Assembly: GCF_000741255.1 (NCBI RefSeq)
Contig: NZ_JGZB01000002.1
Span: 186,001-250,000 of the forward strand
Length of the DNA stretch: 64,000 nucleotides
Source of the DNA: Bifidobacterium magnum
GTDB taxonomy: Bacteria; Actinomycetota; Actinomycetes; Actinomycetales; Bifidobacteriaceae
Direction: 5' to 3'
Shown piece after piece: positions 27,580 through 36,400 of this stretch. The position numbers and the translations under genes are program-made. Position 1 is the stretch's first letter. Every line of letters begins with the position of its first letter. The notes beneath the pieces were generated by a model that saw only the letters and a program-made list of their open reading frames with translations, was not told the origin of the DNA and did no database searches.

Positions 27580-28644
27580 TTAGACATTGCGCGAATAATA
27601 GGGGCGCGGCACTCGAGCGTCCACCAATTTTTGAATAAAACGTTCCGGCTGGACGAGATCCTCAAAATAGCAGTGCACGATTGTACTAATGCCAATATCA
27701 AAAAGGGCACGGTCGCGTGACGCTTGCGCCGTAATACGTTCCTCAAAAGATTTCCGAGAACTCATATCGGGATCATGATACTTTTGCAATCCGTCAAACT
27801 CGATCACAATTCGCCGCCCATCAGCGCAAGATATAAGCGCGTCAACACGAATGACAGAACCGTGGCGGCGCGGATCAGCAAACTCCACTTGAATTTGCGG
27901 AATTTGAAATCCGCATTGGATGAGCACAGCCCGCATAAACGACTCACCGCCATTTTCACTACGTTGATCGGCGTACTCGAATGCTGTGAGTATTGCGTTG
28001 CAATCCATGCGCAGCTTACCGCATTCGTCGACAATCTCATCAATGGACAACCCATATGCAAGGGCGGAATCCGCAATAGCGAGGCGATGCGGGAAAAGGC
28101 TGACATTCATGGCGTCAATGATCGTGCGTACTGGAGAAGTGACGGGCATGCCTTGAACCACAGTAAACTCGTCATCCGGAATATATAAGTAGCGCAGCGG
28201 TTGGCGAGACCGTTGAACAAGCGGTGAATCCGATATATACCCGGATGTGGATGCGTGGTGAGATTGACGTGGCTTATAGCTGCGTGGGTGTCCTATACAA
28301 TTCGCCCATGCGCTGCGAACGGTGATGGCGGACTCGTGCATGTATCGCGAATGCTCGAATCCATACGCTTCCAAAGCGGACATACCCGCGAAAATCCATT
28401 TTGGATGGCGTAACGTCAATGCCCGCATGATATGCATATGGCGCTCGCAGAGCGATAATTGTTGCCAGTAATCATAGGGAGCATACAGATTAAGGTACGG
28501 TTTTGCCAATATCCCCGAGGCGACAAGTCGGTGGAATTGCTGGCGCTGGGTGCCGTTGGTCGCATAGGCGCAGCGTTGCTCCTCGATCGCTTTGGCTATG
28601 ACGGCGGTGAGCGCGCCCCAGGTTCTTCCGGCATCGGTAGTCAT
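27580..28644 (-). CDS. AbiEi/DUF559-like protein: winged-helix N-terminus and PD-(D/E)xK-like C-terminus, ~354 aa
   Basis: Residues ~30-60 ('QQFHRLVASGILAKPYLNLY') resemble the winged-helix start of type IV antitoxin AbiEi-like proteins. The C-terminus 'SVIRVDALISCADGRRIVIE' followed by 'FDGLQKYHDP' has the D...ExD pattern of DUF559/Vsr-like nucleases. Proteins with this layout are common in Actinobacteria; their role is unknown, with defence or stress regulation suggested. The first in-frame ATG is at 28725; 28644 is preferred because the upstream residues look non-coding. More AT-rich than its neighbours and bracketed by three palindromic repeats. No toxin partner is adjacent. Confidence 0.65.
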   Translation of the reverse strand: MTTDAGRTWGALTAVIAKAIEEQRCAYATNGTQRQQFHRLVASGILAKPYLNLYAPYDYWQQLSLCERHMHIMRALTLRHPKWIFAGMSALEAYGFEHSRYMHESAITVRSAWANCIGHPRSYKPRQSHHASTSGYISDSPLVQRSRQPLRYLYIPDDEFTVVQGMPVTSPVRTIIDAMNVSLFPHRLAIADSALAYGLSIDEIVDECGKLRMDCNAILTAFEYADQRSENGGESFMRAVLIQCGFQIPQIQVEFADPRRHGSVIRVDALISCADGRRIVIEFDGLQKYHDPDMSSRKSFEERITAQASRDRALFDIGISTIVHCYFEDLVQPERFIQKLVDARVPRPYYSRNV

Positions 28645-28775
28645 AAAAACACCGTAAGCGGGGCGCCGACATGTGTGCATCTTATGAGTGGCGGTGTGGT
28701 CTATTGGCCATTTTGGACGATGCATTGTGGAAACTTTATGCCGGTTTTCGGATCAGTTTTCTCTTTCGCCGTTCT

Positions 28776-28827
28776 TTTCTGCAAATTGAGACAGACACGC
28801 CGGAGATTGTGTCTCAAAATGCAGAAG
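28776..28827. repeat. 52-nt palindromic repeat, copy 3 (inverted)
   Basis: Reads TTTCTGCAAATTGAGACAGA to TCTCAAAATGCAGAAG: the reverse complement of copy 1 apart from changes in the centre. With copies 1 and 2 it brackets the AbiEi/DUF559-like gene. The rest of the 28645-29001 gap shows no gene. Confidence 0.82.
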
Positions 28828-29001
28828 AAGATGTGAGGAGGAAAGATAACGGCATAGTAGGTGGCGTCCAGAGAACGATCATCGTATGCATTTTGTGCAT
28901 ATAGTCCCATGCAATAAAACTATTTGTTTTATATTGAGTTTTTTCCCACAATACAAATACTGACAGTCATATCCTGCGATTGTGGAAAGGAACATCGTTC
29001 A

Positions 29002-29973
29002 ATGCAGCTGGAACTTACTCCCGCTTGGGACAAGGTATTTGACCGCAACGAGAACGTCGACCATGACAAGATCACGTTCCATAACCGCTACGGTATAGAA
29101 CTCGCGGCGGATGTATACAAGCCGAAAAACGCCACGGAACCGCTGGCGGCCATTGCCGTAAGCGGGCCGTTCGGCGCCGTCAAGGAACAGTCCAGCGGCC
29201 TGTACGCCCAAGAACTGGCGTCGCGCGGCTTCCTGACCATCGCCTTCGACCCGTCGTTTACGGGAGAATCGGGCGGTGCGCCGCGTTACATGGCTTCCCC
29301 GGACATCAACACGGAAGATTTCCTGGCGGCCGTGGACTACTTGAGCAACCGCGAGGACGTGGATCCCGATCGTGTCGGCATTCTCGGCATCTGCGGTTTC
29401 GGCGGCATGGCTGTCAACGCCGCGGCACTGGACCCGCGCATCAAGGCGACCGTGGCCTCCACCATGTACGACATGAGCCGCGTCAACGCCAACGGCTATT
29501 TCGACGGCGAGAACAGCGAAGTGCAGCGTATGGAAAAGCGCCGTGCCATGGCCCGGGAACGCACCGCCGAATACGCGGACCGCAATTACCAGCGCGCCGG
29601 CGGCGTGGTGGATCCCGTTCCGGACGACGCCCCGCTGTTCGTGCAGCAGTATCACGACTATTACAAGACCCCGCGCGGGTACCATCCGCGTTCCCTGAAC
29701 TCCACGGACGGCTGGACGGCCATCGGCTGCCAAAGCTTCTTGAACCAGCAGCTGCTGGCGTATGCGGATGAAATTGAGAACGCCGTGCTGCTCGTTCACG
29801 GCAGCGAGGCCCATTCGCGCTACTTCAGCGAGGACACGTACAAGCGACTTAAGGGCGACAACAAGGAATTGATGATCATTCCGGGCGCCGTTCACGTGGA
29901 CCTGTACGACAATTACGACTACATTCCGTTCGACAAGATCGAATCGTTCTACACCCAGTACTTGGGCAAGTAA
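29002..29973 (+). CDS. Alpha/beta hydrolase with cysteine nucleophile elbow, 323 aa
   Basis: Alpha/beta-hydrolase fold; oxyanion region 'AVSGPFGAVKEQSSGLYAQE' and nucleophile elbow 'GILGICGFGGMAV', where C131 replaces the usual Ser, as in dienelactone hydrolases. The acid/base end shows 'LLVHGSEAHSRYFSED' and 'GAVHVDLYD' (probable catalytic His). An upstream in-frame start exists, but ATG 29002 follows GGAAAGG. Forty-five bases before a CMD-cupin gene on the same strand, so probably one operon; the pair suggests catabolism or detoxification of small cyclic or electrophilic compounds (inference). Confidence 0.85.
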   Translation: MQLELTPAWDKVFDRNENVDHDKITFHNRYGIELAADVYKPKNATEPLAAIAVSGPFGAVKEQSSGLYAQELASRGFLTIAFDPSFTGESGGAPRYMASPDINTEDFLAAVDYLSNREDVDPDRVGILGICGFGGMAVNAAALDPRIKATVASTMYDMSRVNANGYFDGENSEVQRMEKRRAMARERTAEYADRNYQRAGGVVDPVPDDAPLFVQQYHDYYKTPRGYHPRSLNSTDGWTAIGCQSFLNQQLLAYADEIENAVLLVHGSEAHSRYFSEDTYKRLKGDNKELMIIPGAVHVDLYDNYDYIPFDKIESFYTQYLGK

Positions 29974-30018
29974 CCGTATCCATATCTTATTCAATCCATA
30001 TTTTCTAAGGAGCCCGCA

Positions 30019-30780
30019 ATGACGGTGACACAAACCGCCGGACGCGACCAGCTGGGCGATTTCGCCCCTGATTTCGCCCATTTCAACGACGACGTGTTGT
30101 TCGGGGAAAATTGGAACATTCCCGGCATCGACCTCAAGACGCGCTGCCTGATCACCGTGGTCACGCTCATGAGCCAAGGCATTACCGACACGTCGCTGGT
30201 CTACCATCTGCAGAACGCCAAGGACCATGGCGTGACGCGCGAGGAAATCGTCGCCACGATCACGCATGTGGCGTTCTATGCGGGTTGGCCGAAGGCATGG
30301 GCCGTATTCCGCATGGCCAAGGACGTGTGGAACGAGCCCGCGGATCCGGCGGCCGACGCCAAAGCGCAGTTCGAATCCAGCATGATTTTCCCGATCGGGG
30401 AGCCGAACGACGCGTTCGCGCAATATTTCATCGGCCAAAGCTATCTGGCGCCCGTAAGCACTGAACAGGTCAACATGTTCAATGTGTCGTTCGAGCCGGG
30501 ATGCCGCAACAATTGGCATATCCACCATGCCGACCAGGGCGGCGGCCAAATTCTCATCGGTGTGGCCGGACGCGGATTCGTGCAGATCGAAGGACGGGAT
30601 CCTATTGAAATCCTGCCGGGCGCGTGCGTGAACATTCCCGCCAACGCCAAGCATTGGCATGGCGCCGCTCCCGACAGCTGGTTTGCTCATCTCGCCGTGG
30701 AAGTCCCCGGAACGAACAGGAGCAACGAATGGCTCGAGCCTGTGGAAGACGCCGAATACATCGCGGCTACCTCCCGCTAA
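30019..30780 (+). CDS. Carboxymuconolactone decarboxylase-like domain fused to cupin, 253 aa
   Basis: Residues ~10-110 form an all-helical CMD/AhpD-type domain ('DLKTRCLITVVTLMSQGITD', 'VTREEIVATITHVAFYAGWP'). Residues ~135-240 form a cupin barrel, metal-binding His in 'NNWHIHHADQGGGQILIG' and a second His in 'NAKHWHGAAP'. The CMD part lacks the CxxC of peroxidase-type AhpD. Strong AAGGAG site. Downstream partner of the cysteine-nucleophile hydrolase. Reaction unknown. Confidence 0.9.
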   Translation: MTVTQTAGRDQLGDFAPDFAHFNDDVLFGENWNIPGIDLKTRCLITVVTLMSQGITDTSLVYHLQNAKDHGVTREEIVATITHVAFYAGWPKAWAVFRMAKDVWNEPADPAADAKAQFESSMIFPIGEPNDAFAQYFIGQSYLAPVSTEQVNMFNVSFEPGCRNNWHIHHADQGGGQILIGVAGRGFVQIEGRDPIEILPGACVNIPANAKHWHGAAPDSWFAHLAVEVPGTNRSNEWLEPVEDAEYIAATSR

Positions 30781-30822
30781 ACGCAGCGGCGGCAGGTGCG
30801 CAGTGATCCGTTCTGCATACTG

Positions 30823-31833
30823 TTAACAGCCTTTCGGAACAATCTTTTGCGCGCCTAAAGCGGCGCCGAAGAACATGATCTGGGCGGCCAGCACGGGCAG
30901 CAGGAACGCCAGCGTACCGATGTGGCCCGTGCATGCGCCAATCACGACAATGGCGATTTGCGGCGTGGCGACGACAAGTGCGTCGCCACGCCTTTTCCAT
31001 ATCGCATAGGCGACAAAGCCTACGAACAGCACCACATAGATTGGCGTATGCATCCACAAGGAAAGCCATGATTCGACATTCTGCGCGGCATGGGAGATTC
31101 CCTCGGTCATGGGTACGGACACCGGATGCTGCCCGGCGGAACCAACAGGGAATCCGAAACGTGTCGAGGTGCTGGTGCCCACTATCAGCACGATGCCGGC
31201 CACCACGGTTCCAAGCGCGAGCCAGGAACATACGCGTCCCTCCCGATTGGCGTGCGCCCACGTATGGTAGCGTTTTTGCGCCAACGTATATCCCAATGCG
31301 GCCGCCCAAGTGGCCGCGGCAATCCACCATCCATACGCGTCAAGCCATACGATCAATATGGACGAGCCAAACAGCTGCAACCATGTGCGCACGTTTTGCG
31401 CGGCGCCATATACGATGAACGCGCACGAGGAAGTGGCCACGCAAATCATCATCGCGAACAGCGGGTAGCGGATATCCGCGGCCGTGAGCATGCCCCATAC
31501 GGGAAACAGGCCAAAGAATGCCAATGATCCCCAGATTAGCCAATTGGGACCGCGCAACCGGACAATCGTACGTACGGCCAACGAATGGGAAACAACACAC
31601 ACGAACAGTTCGAATGCGAGCAGCACCCAATACCAGGGCGAACGCAACGGTACGGGAACGGAATGGGCCAATCCGAATGTGATCGAAGAACGCAACAACG
31701 CCACCACATACGGCACCCAGCATGCGGACAGCACAAGGGCGGGCGTCAAGACGGGGTGGCGGTCGAAAAATCCGCCGGGCGCCACGCTGCGCACAATCCA
31801 AGGCCTGATAGCAGTCGCATCATTCGTCGTCAT
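30823..31833 (-). CDS. Multi-pass membrane protein of unknown function, ~336 aa
   Basis: About eight to nine hydrophobic segments; large loop with 'STRFGFPVGSAGQHPVSVPM' in the middle. The N-terminal 'HPVLTPALVLSACWVPYVVA' and overall plan resemble bifidobacterial DUF6020-type membrane proteins, possibly related to cell-envelope glycan assembly, but I cannot confirm this. ATG 31833 was chosen over 31848 because a GGTGG lies upstream. Own transcription unit: a terminator lies between it and the next gene upstream. Confidence 0.7.
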   Translation of the reverse strand: MTTNDATAIRPWIVRSVAPGGFFDRHPVLTPALVLSACWVPYVVALLRSSITFGLAHSVPVPLRSPWYWVLLAFELFVCVVSHSLAVRTIVRLRGPNWLIWGSLAFFGLFPVWGMLTAADIRYPLFAMMICVATSSCAFIVYGAAQNVRTWLQLFGSSILIVWLDAYGWWIAAATWAAALGYTLAQKRYHTWAHANREGRVCSWLALGTVVAGIVLIVGTSTSTRFGFPVGSAGQHPVSVPMTEGISHAAQNVESWLSLWMHTPIYVVLFVGFVAYAIWKRRGDALVVATPQIAIVVIGACTGHIGTLAFLLPVLAAQIMFFGAALGAQKIVPKGC

Positions 31834-31846
31834 GGTTCCACCATAC

Positions 31847-31882
31847 AAAACCGCCCCCGGCGCGTTCGCTGGAGGCGGTTTT
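31847..31882 (-). terminator. Terminator after the CmpB-like gene
   Basis: Stem AAAACCGCC / GGCGGTTTT with an 18-base loop region that pairs further. Placed downstream of the gene at 31937-32572, reading leftwards. Confidence 0.7.
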
Positions 31883-31936
31883 ATATAGGTCCGGGTCAGC
31901 CCGGAATAAATTTAGGCGAGTACGGATGAATCCGCG

Positions 31937-32572
31937 CTAGGCCCCGATCATGGGCACATAGGTCGCGATACAGGCGATCGCGAACAGCACCATGAGGATC
32001 ACAAACACGATATTGGCGGTACGCGGCTTCATATGCATGAAAATGCGGCAGATGACCGGATAGAACAGCCATACGTAAATCACGGCGAGCAGTCCGATGA
32101 AGAAGTCGTTGACCACCCAGCCCTGGTTGAAGATGTTGCCGGGCAGCACCGAATTGTCCCAGTACGGGTATTGGCCGTGCTCATTGGGCTGGTTGATGAT
32201 CAGGCCGATCACCGTTTCCAACACGGCGGCCAGCACGAAGCAGATGACAAAAGTTTCCAGCAACGCGCCCCAAATGGTTTTGCGGCGGCGCACGATGCCT
32301 TCCTTGATCGGCTCAATGACCAGTGTCATGACTACTGCGCCGATGCCGTACACCCAGTACGGCACATACCACGGGTCATGCCATACGGCGTAGGAGTCGG
32401 CGACAATGCCGAAATGATGGTTCATGAGCAGACAGTAGGGCAGTTCGCACCAGTGGCCCACAATGCTGAACAGCGCCAGGCACAGGATCAGTGTGCGCCA
32501 AAAGAACCAGGTGCGCGGTTTGAAATATCCGAGTTCCTCATTGCGTATCGTATTGTTGCTGTTTTTCGCCAT
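31937..32572 (-). CDS. Membrane protein, putative ABC-transporter CmpB-like, 211 aa
   Basis: Six hydrophobic segments with a short cytoplasmic N-terminus. 'CLALFSIVGHWCELPYCLLM', 'GIGAVVMTLVIEPIKEGIVR' and 'LETFVICFVLAAVLETVIGL' fit the ABC_trans_CmpB (PF06541-like) pattern. Despite the family name, no ATPase partner is adjacent. The start at 32572 is chosen over the longer frame because AAGGA precedes it at good spacing. Function unknown. Confidence 0.7.
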   Translation of the reverse strand: MAKNSNNTIRNEELGYFKPRTWFFWRTLILCLALFSIVGHWCELPYCLLMNHHFGIVADSYAVWHDPWYVPYWVYGIGAVVMTLVIEPIKEGIVRRRKTIWGALLETFVICFVLAAVLETVIGLIINQPNEHGQYPYWDNSVLPGNIFNQGWVVNDFFIGLLAVIYVWLFYPVICRIFMHMKPRTANIVFVILMVLFAIACIATYVPMIGA

Positions 32573-32822
32573 GGTGCGCCGTCCTTCTATAGGTCTTGTT
32601 GCAGTGTAACGCCACCGCGGCCCCGCGCAAACGGCTGTTATCTCATGGCCGACTGGCGGCGCGTGAGACATTTCGCCACACACCTCATCTCCTATGCCAT
32701 ACTCAAGGCACCGCGCGCCACAACGGTTCGCATACTCGTTCGGGCCGGACACTGAGGCGCGCAAGAGCAAGGAAAATCAAGAGAAATCAAGGAAAACCAA
32801 CAAAAATAGCAGAGGAGGGGAA

Positions 32823-34166
32823 ATGCGACTCGAGAATCGATCGGTTGGCGAAACTTTGGTGCGGTTCATACGTCGATGCGCCGCCATGGTGGCGCTGCTC
32901 ACGTTTGCGCTCGCCGGCGTGGCCGCAACGGGCTTGGCCGCGGGTTCGGCATACGCCACGGAAGACACGTCTTCTCAAGATTCCGTAACGGTGACCGATA
33001 GTGCGGGCAATGTGCTGGGCGCCACGGAAAACAACAATGTGGCCGCTGACATGGAAGTGAAGCACGACCTATATTGGGTGGGGCAGAATACCACCGTCGA
33101 GCGGATCCGCGTAGGCGGCGACATTATCATGGCCGGCCAGCAGGTGGACGTCAACAACGCGTATGTGGGCGGCAGCATCCGTGTGGCCGCGCAAAACATT
33201 GCGGTCCATGACACGACCGTGAACAACAACCTGACCTTGGCGGCGCAAACCATCACCTGCGAGGACATCAGCGTGGATGGAGCCCTGTATGCGGTCGCCC
33301 AAACCGTCAGCATTGTCAATGGAACCTATCATGGCGTGGGTGTCGCCGGCGACTCCGTGACGATCAACGGTACCGTGAACGGTGACGTTTCCGTCGACGC
33401 GAACAAGGTGGTGGTCGGCCCGGACGCCAAGATCACGGGCACGTTGGCCGTGAAATCGTCCAACGAACCTTCGGTGGACGCGTCAGCGCAAATCGGCACG
33501 CTCGACTTCCAGCGTGAAGAGAAAGAGACGGGCAAGCCCGTGCTCGCGACCGTCATTTCCGCAGTCGCAGGTATTGCGGGCACCATCGTGTTCGCCCTGG
33601 CGCTGACTTGGCTGTTGCGTCGCGCCACGGAGAGCGCCGTAACCATGACGCGCACGCATGCGGGACGCATTTTCGGTACGGGCGCCATCGCGTTGATCGC
33701 GCTGCCGCTGTTGTGCATACTGCTGATCTGCCTGACCGTCACCTTGCCGATCGCGATGGCCATTATTTTCGGCGCGGTCATGCTCGGTTTCGCCGCGGTA
33801 CCGTTCGCGGCCGCCGTGTTCGCGCGCATACTGTTCCCGAATATGAACCGCTTCGCATCCGCCGCAATTGGCGCGCTGGTGCTCGGCGTGGCGATGATCG
33901 TGCCGATTCTGGGTGCGGTTGTCGGCCTTGCCGCGTTCCTGTTCATCTTGGGATACGTGGTGCAAGCCATATGGGCTGCGCTGCGCAACCACAAGCGCGA
34001 CGCCATTGCGACAACCCCGACAGCGCCGGCAACCCCGGTATCTTCGGATCCAACCGGTCCCAACGGGATGGCCTACCAGCAGGCTCCGGCCGGAGCGACA
34101 TACGGGTATGGAGCTCCTTATGACGGACCTTCCCAGCAAGACGCACACCGTGATCCCAATGCGTAA
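32823..34166 (+). CDS. Exported beta-helix (bactofilin-like) domain fused to C-terminal membrane helices, 447 aa
   Basis: A signal peptide ('MVALLTFALAGVAATGLAAG', cleavage near 'AYA') is followed by repeats of a right-handed beta-helix: 'VGGDIIMAGQQVDVNNAYVG', 'GSIRVAAQNIAVHDTTVNNN', and 'NGTVNGDVSVDANKVVVGPD', as in bactofilin/polymer-forming cytoskeletal proteins. Residues ~240-400 contain about five transmembrane helices, ending in a Pro/Gly/Tyr-rich cytoplasmic tail. So the helix domain would face outside. AGGAGG precedes ATG 32823. Possible envelope scaffold; role unknown. Confidence 0.82.
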   Translation: MRLENRSVGETLVRFIRRCAAMVALLTFALAGVAATGLAAGSAYATEDTSSQDSVTVTDSAGNVLGATENNNVAADMEVKHDLYWVGQNTTVERIRVGGDIIMAGQQVDVNNAYVGGSIRVAAQNIAVHDTTVNNNLTLAAQTITCEDISVDGALYAVAQTVSIVNGTYHGVGVAGDSVTINGTVNGDVSVDANKVVVGPDAKITGTLAVKSSNEPSVDASAQIGTLDFQREEKETGKPVLATVISAVAGIAGTIVFALALTWLLRRATESAVTMTRTHAGRIFGTGAIALIALPLLCILLICLTVTLPIAMAIIFGAVMLGFAAVPFAAAVFARILFPNMNRFASAAIGALVLGVAMIVPILGAVVGLAAFLFILGYVVQAIWAALRNHKRDAIATTPTAPATPVSSDPTGPNGMAYQQAPAGATYGYGAPYDGPSQQDAHRDPNA

Positions 34167-34207
34167 GTTGCGTGCAAATACAATAAATAAACACATAAAT
34201 AAATAAG

Positions 34208-34236
34208 AGGGAGGCCCCGCATTGCGGGGCCTCCCT
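34208..34236. terminator. Bidirectional terminator
   Basis: 13-bp perfect stem AGGGAGGCCCCGC / GCGGGGCCTCCCT with ATT loop, A-rich on one side and T-rich on the other; serves the converging genes at 32823 and 34272. Confidence 0.9.
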
Positions 34237-34271
34237 TGTTGTTGCCGGTTGCCGCTATATGCCAGTAGTGC

Positions 34272-36152
34272 TTACAGCACGTTGACGCTCATGCGGTGCA
34301 GGAATGCCGCCATGTCCTGACGGACCACGGAGCTGCCTCCACGGAACGTGCGCGTACCGTCCTTTTCTATCCAACCCGTCGTGACTCCCGTGCGCGAGAG
34401 CCATTCGATGTCCTCTGCGTGCGGCGTCTTGTTGTCGCCATCCATCGTCACGTCGGTGAACTCCAGCGCGGTGCCAAGCGTCGGCGTCGCCTTCTGGTAG
34501 TCGGCCAAGCGGTGCAGGAACGCGGACATGTCCTGTCGTACCACGTTGGCGCCCGGACGGAACTCCTTGCGGATCACGTTGCCGTCGGCATCCTTGATGT
34601 CCCATCCCGTGGTGATACCCGTGGACGCGAGCCACAGGATCTCCTTGGAATGCGACGTCTTGCCCTTGACCACATCCGAGAACGGGTTGGCCGCCGACGC
34701 CTCGTCAAAGGCGGGGCTGCCGGCCAGGCGGTACAGGAACGCCGCCATGTCCTGGCGGATCACCGTACGTAGGCCACCGAAGGAGCCATCCGGGAAACCG
34801 GTGGTGATACCCGTGACGCCCAACCACTCTACATCGTCCTCATGGTCGCGGTTGTTCGTGTACTTGACGTCCCAGAAGTGGTACATCGTCTGGGCCGGCG
34901 CGTACTTCTGCGAGTGGTAACGCTCCCACACCACCTTCTTGGCGGCCGGGTCAGTCACGGTAATCACGGTGCCGTGGCGCGGACCGTCACCGTTGGCGTT
35001 GTTGTTCTGCGCCACCGTATAGTTGCGGATCGAGCCGTTGGCGTTCTTGCCGATGGCCTGGACGCGCTTGACGCCGCTGAAGTTGGTCATCGTGGTGCCG
35101 ATCTGCACGTGCGTACCAGTACGCTGGTAGGGTTTGCGGACATGGTCGTCCGGAGTCCACGTGGCCAGTTCGTCGGTGAAGTAGTAGTAGCGGCCGTTGA
35201 ACTTCGTCATGGACGGAGCCTCATAGCCCGTCAACACATTGGCGTTGACCGTCTTCCAGCTGGACTTGTTGCCCACATTGCTGAGGTTCTTGTCCGTGGA
35301 ATAGATTTCGTTGGTCACGCCCTTGCGCTTGATGGACAGGTAGGCAAGGTCACCTTCGAAATACCATGAGCCGTCAATACGGTTGTTGTGCGTATCGTTG
35401 TAGCTGTCGATCGGCAGGTTGATCAGCGTCGCCGCCGAATGCCGTTCGGTAACCTGATTTTCCATCGGGTTCTTGGCCGGATCCTTGGTCGTGGACAGTT
35501 CGTCGAAGGTCACGAGATACGGGTACATCGTGTCCTTTTCAGACTGTCCGTGGAACGAGCCGTACCGTCCCATCGACACCACAACGGCGATTTTGCCGTT
35601 CGGCATGACGGCCCAGTCGGCCGCCACCGCGTCGAAACGTGTCTTGTCGTTGTTGTCGGCCTTCAGGTTCGGTACATCCACCTTGATCTGCTTCTGGTCG
35701 GCCCAGTTGACGAGATCCTTCGAGAACGAGACGACAAGCCCCAACTTGCCATCGTCGCCGCCATTGGATTCGTTGGCCAGCATCCAGAAGTAGCCGTTGT
35801 GGTAAATGATGCTCGGGCAGCTGAACGGCCACAACTTCCCCGTGCGCTTCCAGGAAGCGCCGGGAACAGCGACGGGGTTTTCAGCGGAACCGGAACCCTT
35901 CGCCCACTGCTTGCTCGCGTCGTTCGGATTTTCGTCCACGAACGCTTCGCTGATGCGCTGGAAATTCACGCCGTCATAGGAAGCGAAGAACGTGTCCGTC
36001 GCATCCTTCTAGCTGTTCGTGAACACGCCCAGCATGACATCGGGGTATTCTTCGGCGGCCTGTGCGGTCGTCACAGGGCCCACGCCGACCATGAGAGTGG
36101 CGGTCAGCGCTGCGAGCGCCGTCATGGCGCGTCGCTTCCATGGGAAATGCAT
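34272..36152 (-). pseudogene. Secreted glycosidase (beta-propeller) with three SLH-like repeats, stopped by in-frame TAG
   Basis: Full frame starts at ATG 36152 (AAGGGGG upstream), gives a signal peptide ('RRAMTALAALTATLMVGVGP', then 'TTAQA') and hits TAG at complement 36009-36011, codon 48, between 'MLGVFTNS' and 'KDATDTFFASYDGVNF', where Trp is plausible. Beyond it about 575 codons stay open. The N-part resembles five-bladed propeller glycosidases (GH43/GH32-like: 'SCPSIIYHNGYFWMLANES', 'YEAPSMTKFNGRYYYFTDE'). The C-part has three repeats of 'WL..TGITTG...RQDMAAFLHR'. Without read-through no secreted enzyme is made. An internal start would lack the signal peptide. Confidence 0.85.
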
Positions 36153-36257
36153 GATGCCCCCTTCTTAGATTGGTAATGTGCAATTGCTTGTGGTAATACA
36201 CTGCGCGCGCCGTTGCAACTGGCTTTGTTTTCGTTTGTTCAACGAATACTAAGGCCG

Positions 36258-36400
36258 GTTGTACTCCCTCGCCTTGCGGCGGGGAGGCTCCAAGACTCAC
36301 TGAACGCTGATGGGAGCGTTCTGCTTGGTTCGCGTTTCACAGGGTCCTGCGTTGCCAGCCTGCCTCGGGCCGGTCGTCTTACGGTTCCTCCGCGCGCGTT
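36258..36400 (-). ncRNA. Predicted omega RNA (TnpB guide scaffold) at the element's right end
   Basis: TnpB guide RNAs overlap the 3' end of tnpB and run to the right end of the element, with the guide taken from flanking DNA. Here a hairpin at 36264-36286 (minus strand CTCCCCGCC-GCAA-GGCGAGGGAG, a GNRA loop and one bulge) lies between the tnpB stop and the element edge. The 5' limit is a guess; the guide would begin near 36257 and read leftwards. Confidence 0.45.
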
